The notes under the pieces are model-generated. The model did no database searches and was not told the DNA's origin. It saw nothing but the letters and a program-made list of their open reading frames with translations. The position numbers were made by a program, and so were the translations under genes. Below, one piece after another: positions 49,650 to 58,395 of a DNA stretch of 64,000 bases (its first letter is position 1; every line of letters starts with the position of its first letter). The DNA comes from Chryseobacterium indologenes (GTDB lineage: Bacteria > Bacteroidota > Bacteroidia > Flavobacteriales > Weeksellaceae): assembly GCF_001295265.1 (NCBI RefSeq), contig NZ_LJOD01000014.1, positions 1 through 64,000 on the forward strand, written 5' to 3'.

Positions 49650-50711
49650 TTATCCTTCGTAGAAATAGGTAGTCAGGTAATGCAGCTCCGGTCTGCTTGC
49701 TGCTTTTGATTCTGCTTCGGCCTGTTCCCGGGAATACATGGCCGTGAGTTCTTTTCTTTGAAAAACAAAAGAGTTGTTGGCATTTTTATCAACTACCTCA
49801 TTGAAGATATGCTCAATCTCTGAATTGCCTAATGAAGCAAAACCGATATCTTCAAAACCATACATCAGTCTCAGGTCATCAAACTGGCTGAAATTATCGT
49901 CTACAAAGGCCTGTAGCTGTGTCTTAGAATCAAAATTCCCAGCCCAGATATTGTATATGTATTTTTTCTTTTTCGGTTTGTCCAGAATACTCTGATAAAC
50001 GAAGTTTTCTCCAAGATAAGCTTCTCTTACCTGCGGATCGTTGGCCAGATCTTCAGGAAGTCCTTCTTTCAGGATCTTTCCTTCAAACATAATGTAAGTT
50101 TTATTCGTAATAGCCAGGGTCTGCTGTACATTGTGGTCGGTAATAAGAATTCCGATATTTTTATCAACCAGGCTTCTTACGATTTTCTGGATATCTTCCA
50201 CCGCAATTGGATCAACCCCTGCGAAAGGTTCATCCAGAAGGATAAAGTTCGGGCTTGTAGCGAGACATCTTGCAATCTCTGTACGGCGTCTCTCTCCTCC
50301 GGAAAGAAGGTCCCCACGGTTTTTACGAACGTGCTGCAATGAGAATTCTTCAATCAGCTCATCACATTTGATCTGCTGTTCACGTTTTGAAAGCTTGGTC
50401 AGCTGTAAAACGCCCATGATATTTTCTTCTACAGACAATTTTCTGAAAACGGAAGCTTCCTGAGCCAGATATCCGATTCCTTTCTGGGCCCTGCGGTACA
50501 TGGCATCTGTTGTGATCTCCTGTTTATCAAGGAAAATTTTTCCTGAAGTAGGCTTCACCAGTCCTACGATCATATAAAACGAAGTGGTTTTCCCGGCTCC
50601 GTTCGGCCCCAGCAAACCAACAATTTCTCCCTGTTGAACCTGTACAGAAACGCCTTTTACAACTTTTTTAGGACCGTATTCCTTGATCAAATTTTCTCCT
50701 CGTAAAATCAT
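49650..50711 (-). CDS. lptB: LPS export ABC transporter ATP-binding protein with C-terminal extension
   Basis: This 353-residue protein has an ABC domain in its first ~240 residues with Walker A GLLGPNGAGKTTSFYMIVGL, signature DLLSGGERRRTEIARCL, Walker B NFILLDEPFAGVDPIAVEDI, and H-loop LITDHNVQQT, as in LptB, which powers LPS extraction by LptFG. LptB is normally about 240 residues. Here an extra ~110 residues follow, starting YIYNIWAGNFDSKTQLQAFV and ending HYLTTYFYEG. That block resembles the Imm22-type domain opening (WxGNFxS..L..F), a likeness from memory only. A -7 box lies almost directly before the ATG. Confidence 0.85.
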   Translation of the reverse strand: MILRGENLIKEYGPKKVVKGVSVQVQQGEIVGLLGPNGAGKTTSFYMIVGLVKPTSGKIFLDKQEITTDAMYRRAQKGIGYLAQEASVFRKLSVEENIMGVLQLTKLSKREQQIKCDELIEEFSLQHVRKNRGDLLSGGERRRTEIARCLATSPNFILLDEPFAGVDPIAVEDIQKIVRSLVDKNIGILITDHNVQQTLAITNKTYIMFEGKILKEGLPEDLANDPQVREAYLGENFVYQSILDKPKKKKYIYNIWAGNFDSKTQLQAFVDDNFSQFDDLRLMYGFEDIGFASLGNSEIEHIFNEVVDKNANNSFVFQRKELTAMYSREQAEAESKAASRPELHYLTTYFYEG

Positions 50712-50960
50712 AGCGCAAATATAGAAAAGTAAACGAATAAAGTAAACCTTTTTATTAACATTTAACTTGTTTCCGTCTTTGAAAAATCAGGTTCTAACCA
50801 TCAGGAAATTACCATACTTTACATAAGCCTCATCCTAATAGATTTTGCCTTGCAAAATGATACCTGTGTCCCAGGAATATCTGTGTAGATGATGACGGAG
50901 GCAATAATCTGATTTGTCCCGGACATCCTCATTACTACGTCTGTTTCGGCCGTTCAACAA

Positions 50961-50987
50961 AAAACACCTCCATTTTAGAGGTGTTTT
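50961..50987 (-). terminator. Terminator downstream of hemB (minus strand)
   Basis: AAAACACCTC (50961-50970), loop CATTTTA, GAGGTGTTTT (50978-50987); on the minus strand followed by a T-run. It lies 23 bases after the hemB stop. No gene was recognised in the rest of the 50712-51009 gap. Confidence 0.75.
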
Positions 50988-51009
50988 GTTTATATATATA
51001 GCTGCATGC

Positions 51010-51999
51010 TTATTTATTTAAAAGCATTGCGGCTTCTTTGGCAAAATAAGTAAAGATCATATCCGCTCCGGCTCTTTTGAAGCAGGTAAGACTTTCTATG
51101 ATGGTTTTGTCATTATCCAGCCAGCCATTCTGTGCAGCTGCTTTCACCATGGCATATTCTCCGCTTACGTTGTAAACAGCAATCGGAAGATCAATAGCTT
51201 CACGAACTTTGGAAACGATATCCAGATAAGGAAGTCCCGGTTTAATCATGATGATGTCTGCCCCTTCTTCAATATCTTTATAGACTTCATTTAATGCTTC
51301 ACGGGAATTGTGGAAATCCATCTGGTACGTTTTCTTATCTTTCGGAATTTCCATATTGTCTTTCGGGGCACTATCCAGAGCACTTCTGAATGGTCCGTAG
51401 AATGAACTCGCATATTTTGCAGAATAGCTCAGAATTCCTACATCGGTAAATCCGCTTTCCTCCAGAGCTTCACGAATCACCTGTACTCTTCCGTCCATCA
51501 TATCGCTTGGTGCCACAATGTCAGCTCCTGCTTCTGCATGTGATACAGACATTCTGGCTAAAGCATCATTGGTGGCGTCATTGATGATTTTCCCGTTCTC
51601 TATGATTCCGTCATGCCCGTAAATGGAGTAAGGATCCAGCGCAACATCAGGCATTACGATCATTTCCGGAACGGCATCTTTAATCGCTCTGATGGTTTTC
51701 TGCATCAGCCCGTCTCTATTCCAGGCTTCTTTTCCTGTATTGTCTTTCAGATGTTCGGACACTTTCATGTACAGATTGACAGATTTCACTCCTAAAGAAA
51801 ATAATTCCTTACATTCTTTAACAGTCAGATCGATGCTCCTCCTGAAAATTCCCGGCATCGACGGGATTGCTTCCTGCTGGTTTTCGCCCTCCATTACGAA
51901 GATAGGCATTACAAAATCATCCGTTGTAAGAGTATTTTCTCTTACTAAACTTCTGATAGATTCATTAATTCTTAGCCTTCTATTTCTTGAATGTATCAT
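51010..51999 (-). CDS. hemB: Delta-aminolevulinic acid dehydratase (porphobilinogen synthase)
   Basis: This 329-residue TIM-barrel enzyme condenses two ALA to porphobilinogen in tetrapyrrole synthesis. Active-site motifs: DVALDPYSIYGHDG, ADIVAPSDMMDGRVQVIREA, SYSAKYASSFYGPFRSALDS with the first catalytic Lys, and IMIKPGLPYLDIV with the second Lys (Schiff base). YNVSGEYAMVKAAAQNGWLD is the C-terminal signature. The variable metal site has DVALDPYS, which lacks the Cys cluster of Zn enzymes, so it is of the Mg-type. No other hem genes are in the window. Confidence 0.95.
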   Translation of the reverse strand: MIHSRNRRLRINESIRSLVRENTLTTDDFVMPIFVMEGENQQEAIPSMPGIFRRSIDLTVKECKELFSLGVKSVNLYMKVSEHLKDNTGKEAWNRDGLMQKTIRAIKDAVPEMIVMPDVALDPYSIYGHDGIIENGKIINDATNDALARMSVSHAEAGADIVAPSDMMDGRVQVIREALEESGFTDVGILSYSAKYASSFYGPFRSALDSAPKDNMEIPKDKKTYQMDFHNSREALNEVYKDIEEGADIIMIKPGLPYLDIVSKVREAIDLPIAVYNVSGEYAMVKAAAQNGWLDNDKTIIESLTCFKRAGADMIFTYFAKEAAMLLNK

Positions 52000-52057
52000 T
52001 TTGGAATACTTTTTGAATAAGTTTATGCAAATTTACTACAAGTTCAATAAAAAAGTA

Positions 52058-52088
52058 TTGCACGGAATTGTAGAATTTGTTATTTTTG
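52058..52088 (+). promoter_or_regulatory. Promoter of the short T9SS-sorted protein gene
   Basis: TTG (52058-52060), 20-base spacer, TATTTTTG (52081-52088), a full match to TAnnTTTG; ATG 52119 follows. Confidence 0.55.
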
Positions 52089-52118
52089 TTTTAATACATT
52101 CGAGAAATTATAATATTG

Positions 52119-52469
52119 ATGAAAAAACTTTTACTTTTATTTATATTTATAGGCACTTTTGTTGGTTTTTCCACCAATTTAAAAGCTCAGTTGAGAGAGC
52201 CGGGTTCCCTGTCACAGAAAGCTGATGATGGTGTGCTGGTTGCTTATCCGAATCCTGCAAAGGATTACCTGCTGATTAAAGCTAAAGATTCTTCTCTTAA
52301 GATCAAGAGCGTAACTTTTTATTCTATTTTAGGAATGCAGGTGGCCAGTTACAGTGTCAACATGAATTCGGGGGAAATCAATATTGAAAAATTGAAACCC
52401 GGAAAATATCTGATTCGCTATATCTTAAGCGATAATACCCAAAAGGTTACTCAAATTGTAAAACAATAA
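52119..52469 (+). CDS. Short secreted protein consisting mainly of a T9SS sorting domain
   Basis: This 116-residue protein has a signal peptide (KLLLLFIFIGTFVGFSTNLK, cleaved near LKAQ) followed by a short polar stretch (LREPGSLSQKADDGV) and then a nearly complete type A C-terminal sorting domain (VAYPNPAKDYLLIKAKD, FYSILGMQVASYSVNMNSGE, LKPGKYLIRYILSDNTQKVT). Almost nothing lies between signal and sorting tag, so there is no cargo domain. It may be a small surface or periplasmic protein, or a leftover of a larger T9SS substrate. ATG 52119 is used; an adjacent TTG at 52116 adds only one residue. Confidence 0.8.
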   Translation: MKKLLLLFIFIGTFVGFSTNLKAQLREPGSLSQKADDGVLVAYPNPAKDYLLIKAKDSSLKIKSVTFYSILGMQVASYSVNMNSGEINIEKLKPGKYLIRYILSDNTQKVTQIVKQ

Positions 52470-52474
52470 AATTT

Positions 52475-52503
52475 AAATCCTGATAATCATCAGGATTTTT
52501 TCT
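52475..52503 (+). terminator. Terminator after the T9SS-tail protein gene
   Basis: AAATCCTGAT (52475-52484), loop AATC, ATCAGGATTT (52489-52498), then T residues. The following 200 bases to the NatA-like gene show no gene. Confidence 0.75.
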
Positions 52504-52704
52504 TTTGCATTCATTCTGTTTTAATAATTCCGTAACTTACGGAACTTTTGTAGAATTAGGAATAAAAATTGAAAACAAGGCAGAAAGTTTAATCTAAAAC
52601 CTGATAAAATAATATTTACCACAAATGTTTATCCTTGCGATAAGTATTATTCTCCCAATTTTTCAACTTCCTCTTTTTATAGTCTCATTGTAAAAAACAA
52701 TTTA

Positions 52705-53616
52705 ATGCTAAAAGCTGAACATATCAGAAAGACCTATAGCGCAGGAAAAAAAGTGGCATTGGATGATTTCAGCATCCATGTTCCGAAAGGCAGCATTTAT
52801 GGTCTTCTAGGTCCGAACGGAGCCGGAAAAACTTCTTTTATCCGTATCATCAATCAGATTACCCAGGCCGATTCCGGAGATATATGGATCAACGGAGACC
52901 GCCTTAATCCCAATCATATCAGAGACATCGGTTATATGCCTGAAGAAAGAGGGCTGTATAAAAATATGACTGTCGGAGATCAGCTCCTCTATTTCGGGGA
53001 ACTGAAAGGGATGAGTAAAAATGATGCGCTGAATGAGGCAAAAAAATGGTTTGATAAACTGAACATTGATCAGTGGTGGAAAAAGAAACTTTCTGAACTC
53101 TCCAAGGGAATGGCCCAGAAGATTCAGTTTGTGGTAACGGTTCTTCACCGACCTCACCTTCTGATCCTGGATGAGCCTTTTTCGGGCTTTGATCCTGTGA
53201 ATGCAAATCTTATCAAGGACCAGATTATTGACCTTAAAAATAATGGAACAACCATTATTCTTTCCACCCACAGAATGGAAAGTGTGGAAGAAATGTGTGA
53301 TTATGTGGCTTTGATTAATAATTCTAAAAAGATTATTGACGGAAGGGTTTTTGATGTCAGAGAGAAGTTTAAAAAGAATATTTTCGGAGTTACGCTTTCT
53401 GAAGTGAATGAAACCAAGTTTGAAAATTTTAAAACCCAATATGAAATTTTTAATTTCTCCAACGAAAATAACCTGGTTTCTTTTGAACTAAAAAATGAAA
53501 GCGGGCAAAACGATATTCTGATGGATCTTGTACACATTGGAAAAGTTAGATCTTTCGACGAAAGAATTCCGAGCATGAATGAAGTGTTTATTAATGCCGT
53601 AAGTAACCATTCTTAA
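52705..53616 (+). CDS. ABC transporter ATP-binding protein (NatA/YhaQ-like)
   Basis: This 303-residue ATPase has Walker A LLGPNGAGKTSFIRII (about residue 34), Q-loop GYMPEERGLYKNMTVG, a modified signature ELSKGMAQKIQFVVTVL, Walker B LLILDEPFSGFDPVNAN, and H-loop IILSTHRMESVEEMCD, then a DUF4162-type C-terminal region (about 215-303). It pairs with the permease gene that begins 4 bases downstream; together they resemble the Na+-extruding NatAB of Bacillus, but the substrate is not known. Confidence 0.9.
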   Translation: MLKAEHIRKTYSAGKKVALDDFSIHVPKGSIYGLLGPNGAGKTSFIRIINQITQADSGDIWINGDRLNPNHIRDIGYMPEERGLYKNMTVGDQLLYFGELKGMSKNDALNEAKKWFDKLNIDQWWKKKLSELSKGMAQKIQFVVTVLHRPHLLILDEPFSGFDPVNANLIKDQIIDLKNNGTTIILSTHRMESVEEMCDYVALINNSKKIIDGRVFDVREKFKKNIFGVTLSEVNETKFENFKTQYEIFNFSNENNLVSFELKNESGQNDILMDLVHIGKVRSFDERIPSMNEVFINAVSNHS

Positions 53617-53620
53617 TTTT

Positions 53621-54931
53621 ATGAATAATATTTTTTTAATTACAAAAAGGGAATTTCTTACTCAGGTGAAGAAAAAATCCTTCATTATACTAACGCTTCT
53701 GGCTCCTCTTCTTTTGGTTGCTTTTGGTGCCGTGATCGGACTCATGTTTAAAGCTAATGAGTCTCACAGCGTAATTGAAGTAGTGGACAAAAGCGGACTT
53801 TTCAAAGATCAGCTGAAATCCAATGACAAGCTTAATTATGTATTTGTTTCTACCGCGGATGAAAAGTCAAAGATCAATAATCTGAAAGACAATGAATCTC
53901 TGGATGGCATTCTGATTCTTCCGGCATTAAACGGGCAGAATTACGATGAGCTTCAGAACAGCTCAAGGCTTGTAGTCAACAGTAAAATAGGTTTTGATAC
54001 GAAACAAAAGATTGTTTCTGATATTACGGATGTCATTAAAAAGGAAAAGATCAAGCAGCTGGGCATTCAGGAAACCCAACTTAATGATCTGGACAAGGGA
54101 TTTACTTTAAAAACGATTAATGTTTCTGAAAATAATAAGGAAGATTCGGATCTTGCTTTTGGGGTAAAAAGCGGATTAAGCATCCTTCTGATGTATGTAA
54201 CCTTCATGTTTATTATTATTTATGGCGTAAGGGTGATGAGAAGTGTTCTTGAGGAGAAAAATAACCGTGTGGTAGAAATCATTATCTCATCAGTAAAACC
54301 TTTTGAGCTGATGATGGGTAAAATTCTTGGGGTAACACTGGTAGCCCTGACTCAATTTGTAATCTGGATCACTATGTCTGTTATCGGAGCTTTGATCCTG
54401 AATACAGGCTTTTCTTCTCTTCAGAAAAATCTTCCCGGAGGCAGTGAAGAAGTGGCCAGTAAACTGGATATTGCACAGATTGCCACTCAGGTTTCCCACA
54501 GCCTGCTGGAACTGAATTTCCCGCTAATTATTTTCGTATTCATTGTATTTTTCCTTCTGGGATATATTTTCTACAGCTCTATTTACGCCGCCATTGGTTC
54601 TGCCGTGGATAACGAAACGGAAACCCAGCAGTTTACCTTATTTGCTATTTTGCCGCTTAGTTTAGGGATGTACGGAAGCTTTTCTTTGATGAATAATCCT
54701 GATGGTCCTTTGGGCTTCTGGCTGTCTATTATTCCGTTCACATCTCCGGTAGCGATGATTGCAAGGATACCGTTTGGTGTTCCGGCCTGGCAGATTGCCC
54801 TGTCTATTGTATTATTGCTGGGAACAACCATTTTTATGATCTTTTTAGCCGGAAAAATCTACCGTGTGGGGATTCTGATGTATGGCAATAAGGCTACGCT
54901 GAAGGAGATCTGGAAATGGATTAAAGGATAA
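53621..54931 (+). CDS. ABC-2 type permease (NatB/YhaP-like)
   Basis: This 436-residue membrane protein has one TM helix at about 17-40 (FIILTLLAPLLLVAFGAVIG), a large extracytoplasmic domain to about 185, then five or six TM helices (ILLMYVTFMFIIIYGVRVMR, VTLVALTQFVIWITMSVIGA, LIIFVFIVFFLLGYIFYSSI, GFWLSIIPFTSPVAMIARIP, IALSIVLLLGTTIFMIFLAG). VMRSVLEEKNNRVVEIIISS is the cytoplasmic coupling segment typical of this family. It forms the exporter with the ATPase encoded just upstream. Confidence 0.88.
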   Translation: MNNIFLITKREFLTQVKKKSFIILTLLAPLLLVAFGAVIGLMFKANESHSVIEVVDKSGLFKDQLKSNDKLNYVFVSTADEKSKINNLKDNESLDGILILPALNGQNYDELQNSSRLVVNSKIGFDTKQKIVSDITDVIKKEKIKQLGIQETQLNDLDKGFTLKTINVSENNKEDSDLAFGVKSGLSILLMYVTFMFIIIYGVRVMRSVLEEKNNRVVEIIISSVKPFELMMGKILGVTLVALTQFVIWITMSVIGALILNTGFSSLQKNLPGGSEEVASKLDIAQIATQVSHSLLELNFPLIIFVFIVFFLLGYIFYSSIYAAIGSAVDNETETQQFTLFAILPLSLGMYGSFSLMNNPDGPLGFWLSIIPFTSPVAMIARIPFGVPAWQIALSIVLLLGTTIFMIFLAGKIYRVGILMYGNKATLKEIWKWIKG

Positions 54932-54946
54932 AAGAATATTTTGGAT

Positions 54947-55063
54947 TTAACGCAAAGTTCTAATTCCTGATTCTGTTGATTTTACGAGGTAAAGAAGGGA
55001 ATTAACTCCGTTGATCAGATGAAGTGGATAAGCATACTGCTTTATTGCCTCTTTAATTTCCAT
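54947..55063 (-). CDS. Possible 38-residue small protein
   Basis: The minus-strand frame from ATG 55063 to TAA 54947 encodes MEIKEAIKQYAYPLHLING followed by VNSLLYLVKSTESGIRTLR. It lies between convergent genes and is not explained by them. The composition is protein-like and basic at the end, but there is no homology I recognise and no strong ribosome site. It could be a gene remnant or chance. Confidence 0.25.
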   Translation of the reverse strand: MEIKEAIKQYAYPLHLINGVNSLLYLVKSTESGIRTLR

Positions 55064-55130
55064 ATCTTACTTTTTTAAAAAGCTTCAAAATAATAAAAAG
55101 ACAAATTAACTAATTCCTGTATTGAAATAA

Positions 55131-55165
55131 AAAGTCCCGGAAATTTTATTTCCGGGACTTTTTTA
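55131..55165. terminator. Bidirectional terminator between natB-like and porin-like genes
   Basis: AAAGTCCCGGAAA (55131-55143), loop TTTTA, TTTCCGGGACTTT (55149-55161), with A-rich and T-rich flanks; a 13-bp perfect stem. Confidence 0.85.
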
Positions 55166-55183
55166 TGGTGAATAATAATTATT

Positions 55184-55852
55184 CTATTTGAATATGTAGC
55201 TTAAGCTTACGCCTAAAACCTGTTCAGATTTCTTTTTATTAGTTCCTCCTTTTTCTTTAGCAAGATCAGGATAGGTATCTGAAAGACCTAAATCATATTT
55301 TAGGGTTATTTCAAGCTGTCTCTTGTAGCTGTAACCGATTCCTAATCCCAGTGCGAAATTGAAGCTTGATGCTTTTCCGCTAACTGCCGGATACAGAGGG
55401 TCTGTTACATCAGGATCGTAGTAAGGTCTGCTTGCCGGAGCATTTTTAACATTCTGATTCAGGAGAAAGTTAAATCTTGGCCCGATCATTCCGAAGAATT
55501 CCGATTCAGCTTCTGAAAAGTATCCTTTGAAGTAAACAGGTACGCTCAGGTAGTTGTTAGCATATACTGCGTCATAACCATCCTTTCCTTTAGCTTCTTT
55601 ATCTTTGCCGGTTTCTCCTGCACCATAGTACGTTACTTCCGGCTGTAAAAAGAACTGGTTGGCCTTTCCGATCGGGATAAGAGCTAAAGCTCCACCCTGA
55701 AATGCGAATCTGGCACCAGAAGGATTATGGGCATTCCTTACACGGGAATAGTTACCTCCGGCAGTGACACCAAATCTTGTGCTTCCAAAATCAATCTGAG
55801 CAAAAGAAAGGGTTGAAACAGCCAATGCAGAGGTCAATAAAAGTTTTTTCAT
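55184..55852 (-). CDS. Outer membrane beta-barrel (porin-like/OMP_b-brl) protein
   Basis: This 222-residue protein has a signal peptide (LLLTSALAVSTLSFAQ, to about residue 19) and then an eight-stranded barrel pattern: FGVTAGGNYSRVRNAH, FFLQPEVTYYGAGETG, YLSVPVYFKGYFSEAESEFF, FFGMIGPRFNFLLNQ, FNFALGLGIGYSYKRQLEIT and a last strand ending VLGVSLSYIFK with a terminal aromatic-like residue run. It belongs to the PorT/OMP_b-brl_2 type. It is 23 bases downstream of sucD, but co-regulation with that gene is unclear. Function unknown. Confidence 0.82.
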   Translation of the reverse strand: MKKLLLTSALAVSTLSFAQIDFGSTRFGVTAGGNYSRVRNAHNPSGARFAFQGGALALIPIGKANQFFLQPEVTYYGAGETGKDKEAKGKDGYDAVYANNYLSVPVYFKGYFSEAESEFFGMIGPRFNFLLNQNVKNAPASRPYYDPDVTDPLYPAVSGKASSFNFALGLGIGYSYKRQLEITLKYDLGLSDTYPDLAKEKGGTNKKKSEQVLGVSLSYIFK

Positions 55853-55875
55853 ATTGTATTGGTTTTTACAGCTTA

Positions 55876-56748
55876 TTATCCAAGGATTTTTGCAACGGTA
55901 GCACCGATATCAGCAGGAGAATCTACAACGTTGATTCCGTTTTCTCTCATGATCTCCATTTTAGCCTGAGCTGTATCTTCAGCTCCTCCTACGATAGCAC
56001 CAGCGTGTCCCATTGTTCTTCCTTTAGGAGCGGTTTGTCCGGCGATAAATCCTACAACCGGCTTAGTAGATCCGCTTGCTTTGTACCATCTTGCAGCTTC
56101 TGCTTCAAGACCACCACCAATTTCACCGATCATTACCACAGCTTCAGTTTCAGGATCGTTGATGAATAACTCAAGCGCTTCTCTTGTAGTTGTTCCGATG
56201 ATTGGGTCACCACCGATACCAATAGCAGTAGAAATACCGTAACCTGCTCTTACTACCTGGTCAGCCGCTTCATAAGTAAGGGTACCTGATTTTGAAACAA
56301 TACCTACTTTACCTTTTTTGAAAACGAACCCTGGCATGATACCAATTTTAGCTTCTTCAGAAGTAATGATTCCCGGACAGTTAGGACCGATTAATCTGCA
56401 GTCTCTGTCAGCGATATAAGATTTTACTTTTACCATATCTGCTACAGGAATACCTTCAGTAATACATACGATAACTTTGATACCTGCTTCAGCAGCTTCC
56501 ATAATTGCATCAGCAGCAAATGCAGGCGGTACGAAGATGATACTTACGTTAGCTCCGGCTTTTTCAACAGCATCTGCTACTGTATTGAATACCGGCTTTC
56601 CTAAGTGCTCAGATCCTCCTTTTCCCGGAGTAACCCCACCTACTACGTTTGTTCCGTATTCAATCATCTGACCAGCGTGGAAAGTTCCTTCGTTCCCTGT
56701 AAATCCTTGTACAATTACTTTAGAATCTTTGTTTACTAAAATTGACAT
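55876..56748 (-). CDS. sucD: Succinate-CoA ligase, alpha subunit
   Basis: This 290-residue protein is the CoA-binding subunit of the TCA-cycle enzyme that makes ATP or GTP from succinyl-CoA. VQGFTGNEGTFHAGQMIEYG is the CoA-binding start, CPGIITSEEAKIGIMPGFVF the middle signature, and TMGHAGAIVGGAEDT carries the phosphorylated active-site His (about 247). The beta subunit gene (sucC) is not in the window. A -7-like box TAAATTTG on the minus strand lies at 56792-56799. Confidence 0.95.
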   Translation of the reverse strand: MSILVNKDSKVIVQGFTGNEGTFHAGQMIEYGTNVVGGVTPGKGGSEHLGKPVFNTVADAVEKAGANVSIIFVPPAFAADAIMEAAEAGIKVIVCITEGIPVADMVKVKSYIADRDCRLIGPNCPGIITSEEAKIGIMPGFVFKKGKVGIVSKSGTLTYEAADQVVRAGYGISTAIGIGGDPIIGTTTREALELFINDPETEAVVMIGEIGGGLEAEAARWYKASGSTKPVVGFIAGQTAPKGRTMGHAGAIVGGAEDTAQAKMEIMRENGINVVDSPADIGATVAKILG

Positions 56749-56839
56749 TTTATTGTTGTTTTAATTTATTTAACTATTTTATTAATGCTCACAAATTTAC
56801 TCAAATTTCTTTGAATTCAGATAAAACCTTCGGAATTGT

Positions 56840-57742
56840 TTATTTGAGATTTCTCAGCTTTACCTCTTTTTTAAGATAGCCTTTAAAATCTTCTGCAAAC
56901 ATACCGATATAGGTTCCTTTTTTAAGGTCCCGGTTTACTCCGGTCTTCCCGAGAAGAACAGATCCACTTTCAATGGTATTCCCGGAAGCAATGCCTACCT
57001 GTCCCCAAAGTGTTACCTCATCTCCAATGATGCAACATCCTGCTACTCCTACCTGTGAAGCGATCAGGCATTTTTTCCCGATCACGGTATCATGTCCTAT
57101 CTGGATCTGGTTATCTAACACTGATCCTTCTCCTATGATGGTGGAATCTGTAACTCCACGGTCAATGGTACATCCGTTTCCGATCTCTACATTATTCTCA
57201 ATGACTACATTTCCTACGGAGATCAGCCTGTCGAAATTACCGTTCACCTTTCTGTAATAGAAGGCATCCCCCCCCAGTACAGTGTTGGACTGAATGATCA
57301 CATTATCTCCGATTACCGTTCTGTCTCCTATCACTACATTAGGAAAAATAAGCACATTTTTCCCGATCGTCACATTGTTTCCAATCACAGCTGAAGAATG
57401 AATTCTGGTTCCTTCTCCTATTTCAACATCATGAAGTTCTTCTGTAAAGTTGTAGATTCTGGTAAAATGGGTATTGATTTTATTGAAGTCCCTGAAAGGA
57501 TCATCAGACACCAGGAGTGCTTTTCCTTCCGGACATTCCACTTCTTTATCAATCAAAATGATTGTGGCGGCAGAATTTAAGGCTTTATCGTAATATTTAG
57601 GATGGTTAACAAATACGATATCTCCAGGCTTCACCCTGTGAATTTCATTGGTTCCCAAAACTTCAAAGTCCTCAGGACCAATGAATTTTGAGCCTATTAA
57701 ATCTGCTATGGTTTTAAGTTTCTGTGGAGAATGGAATCTCAT
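56840..57742 (-). CDS. LpxD-like UDP-3-O-acylglucosamine N-acyltransferase paralogue
   Basis: This 300-residue left-handed beta-helix acyltransferase has an N-terminal LpxD-type uridine-binding domain (GSKFIGPEDFEVLGTNEIHR, VKPGDIVFVNHPKYYDKALN; to about 95) and hexapeptide repeats (IHSSAVIGNNVTIGKNVLIF, VVIENNVEIGNGCTIDRGVT, CLIASQVGVAGCCIIGDEVT) with catalytic-type His in QIQIGHDTVIG. It is shorter than LpxD proper (the copy at 60991-62022), lacking the long C-terminal helix. It may N-acylate a different sugar nucleotide or act as a second LpxD. It lies between sucD and efp, 67 bases downstream of efp. Confidence 0.82.
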   Translation of the reverse strand: MRFHSPQKLKTIADLIGSKFIGPEDFEVLGTNEIHRVKPGDIVFVNHPKYYDKALNSAATIILIDKEVECPEGKALLVSDDPFRDFNKINTHFTRIYNFTEELHDVEIGEGTRIHSSAVIGNNVTIGKNVLIFPNVVIGDRTVIGDNVIIQSNTVLGGDAFYYRKVNGNFDRLISVGNVVIENNVEIGNGCTIDRGVTDSTIIGEGSVLDNQIQIGHDTVIGKKCLIASQVGVAGCCIIGDEVTLWGQVGIASGNTIESGSVLLGKTGVNRDLKKGTYIGMFAEDFKGYLKKEVKLRNLK

Positions 57743-57808
57743 AACAATTGATTTTCTTATAAAACAAAATTCGGACTGCTGATGCAGACCGAATTTTATA
57801 TAGATGTA

Positions 57809-58375
57809 TTACTCTTTTACTCTTTCTAAGTAGCTGCCGTCTTCTGTGCTTACTTTAATTTTGTCACCCGGCTCAATGAATAGAGGAACCATTACTCTTG
57901 CTCCTGTTTCAACGATTGCATTTTTAAGGGCATTGGTTGCTGTATTTCCTTTTACTCCCGGATCAGCTTCTATAACATCCAGATATACGGACTGTGGAAG
58001 TTCAGCAGAAAGAGGGGTTTCATCAACTTCTTTCAAAATGATCGTTACTTCTTCTCCAGCTTTCATAAACTGAGAGTTTTCAATCATTTCTTTATTCAGG
58101 TACAACTGAGAGAAGTCATCATTATTCATGAAGTGGAATCCGTTTTCATCATCGTAAAGATACTGGAACTTTCTGGTGATTACTTTTACTTCTTCAATTT
58201 TGTGTCCTGCAGAGAAAGTATTATCAATTACTTTTCCGTTGGTTACTGATTTTAATTTGGTTCTTACAAAAGCTGGTCCTTTCCCTGGTTTTACGTGAAG
58301 AAACTCAATTACTTTATAAATATCATTGCTGTACTCAATGCAAAGCCCTTTTCTGATATCGTTACTTGTTGCCAT
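57809..58375 (-). CDS. efp: Elongation factor P
   Basis: This 188-residue protein is the ribosome-rescue factor for polyproline stalls, with three beta-barrel domains. FLHVKPGKGPAFVRTKLKS is the domain I tip; Lys32 in PGKGPA is where modification occurs in many bacteria (EpmA target in E. coli). The EF-P C-terminal signature (PLFIEPGDKIKVSTEDGSYL) is present. No epmA/epmB-like gene is seen here. It is in the middle of the lipid A cluster, a linkage common in this phylum. Confidence 0.95.
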   Translation of the reverse strand: MATSNDIRKGLCIEYSNDIYKVIEFLHVKPGKGPAFVRTKLKSVTNGKVIDNTFSAGHKIEEVKVITRKFQYLYDDENGFHFMNNDDFSQLYLNKEMIENSQFMKAGEEVTIILKEVDETPLSAELPQSVYLDVIEADPGVKGNTATNALKNAIVETGARVMVPLFIEPGDKIKVSTEDGSYLERVKE

Positions 58376-58395
58376 TAATTATTATATATTATTCT

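Noticed and set aside
50850..50960. Cys-rich frame fragment containing DDDGGNNLICPGHPHYYVC
   Set aside because: It looks like a bacteriocin-type or small Cys-rich peptide tail, but there is no start codon in frame after the preceding stop and it runs into the hemB terminator; kept as an unexplained fragment only.
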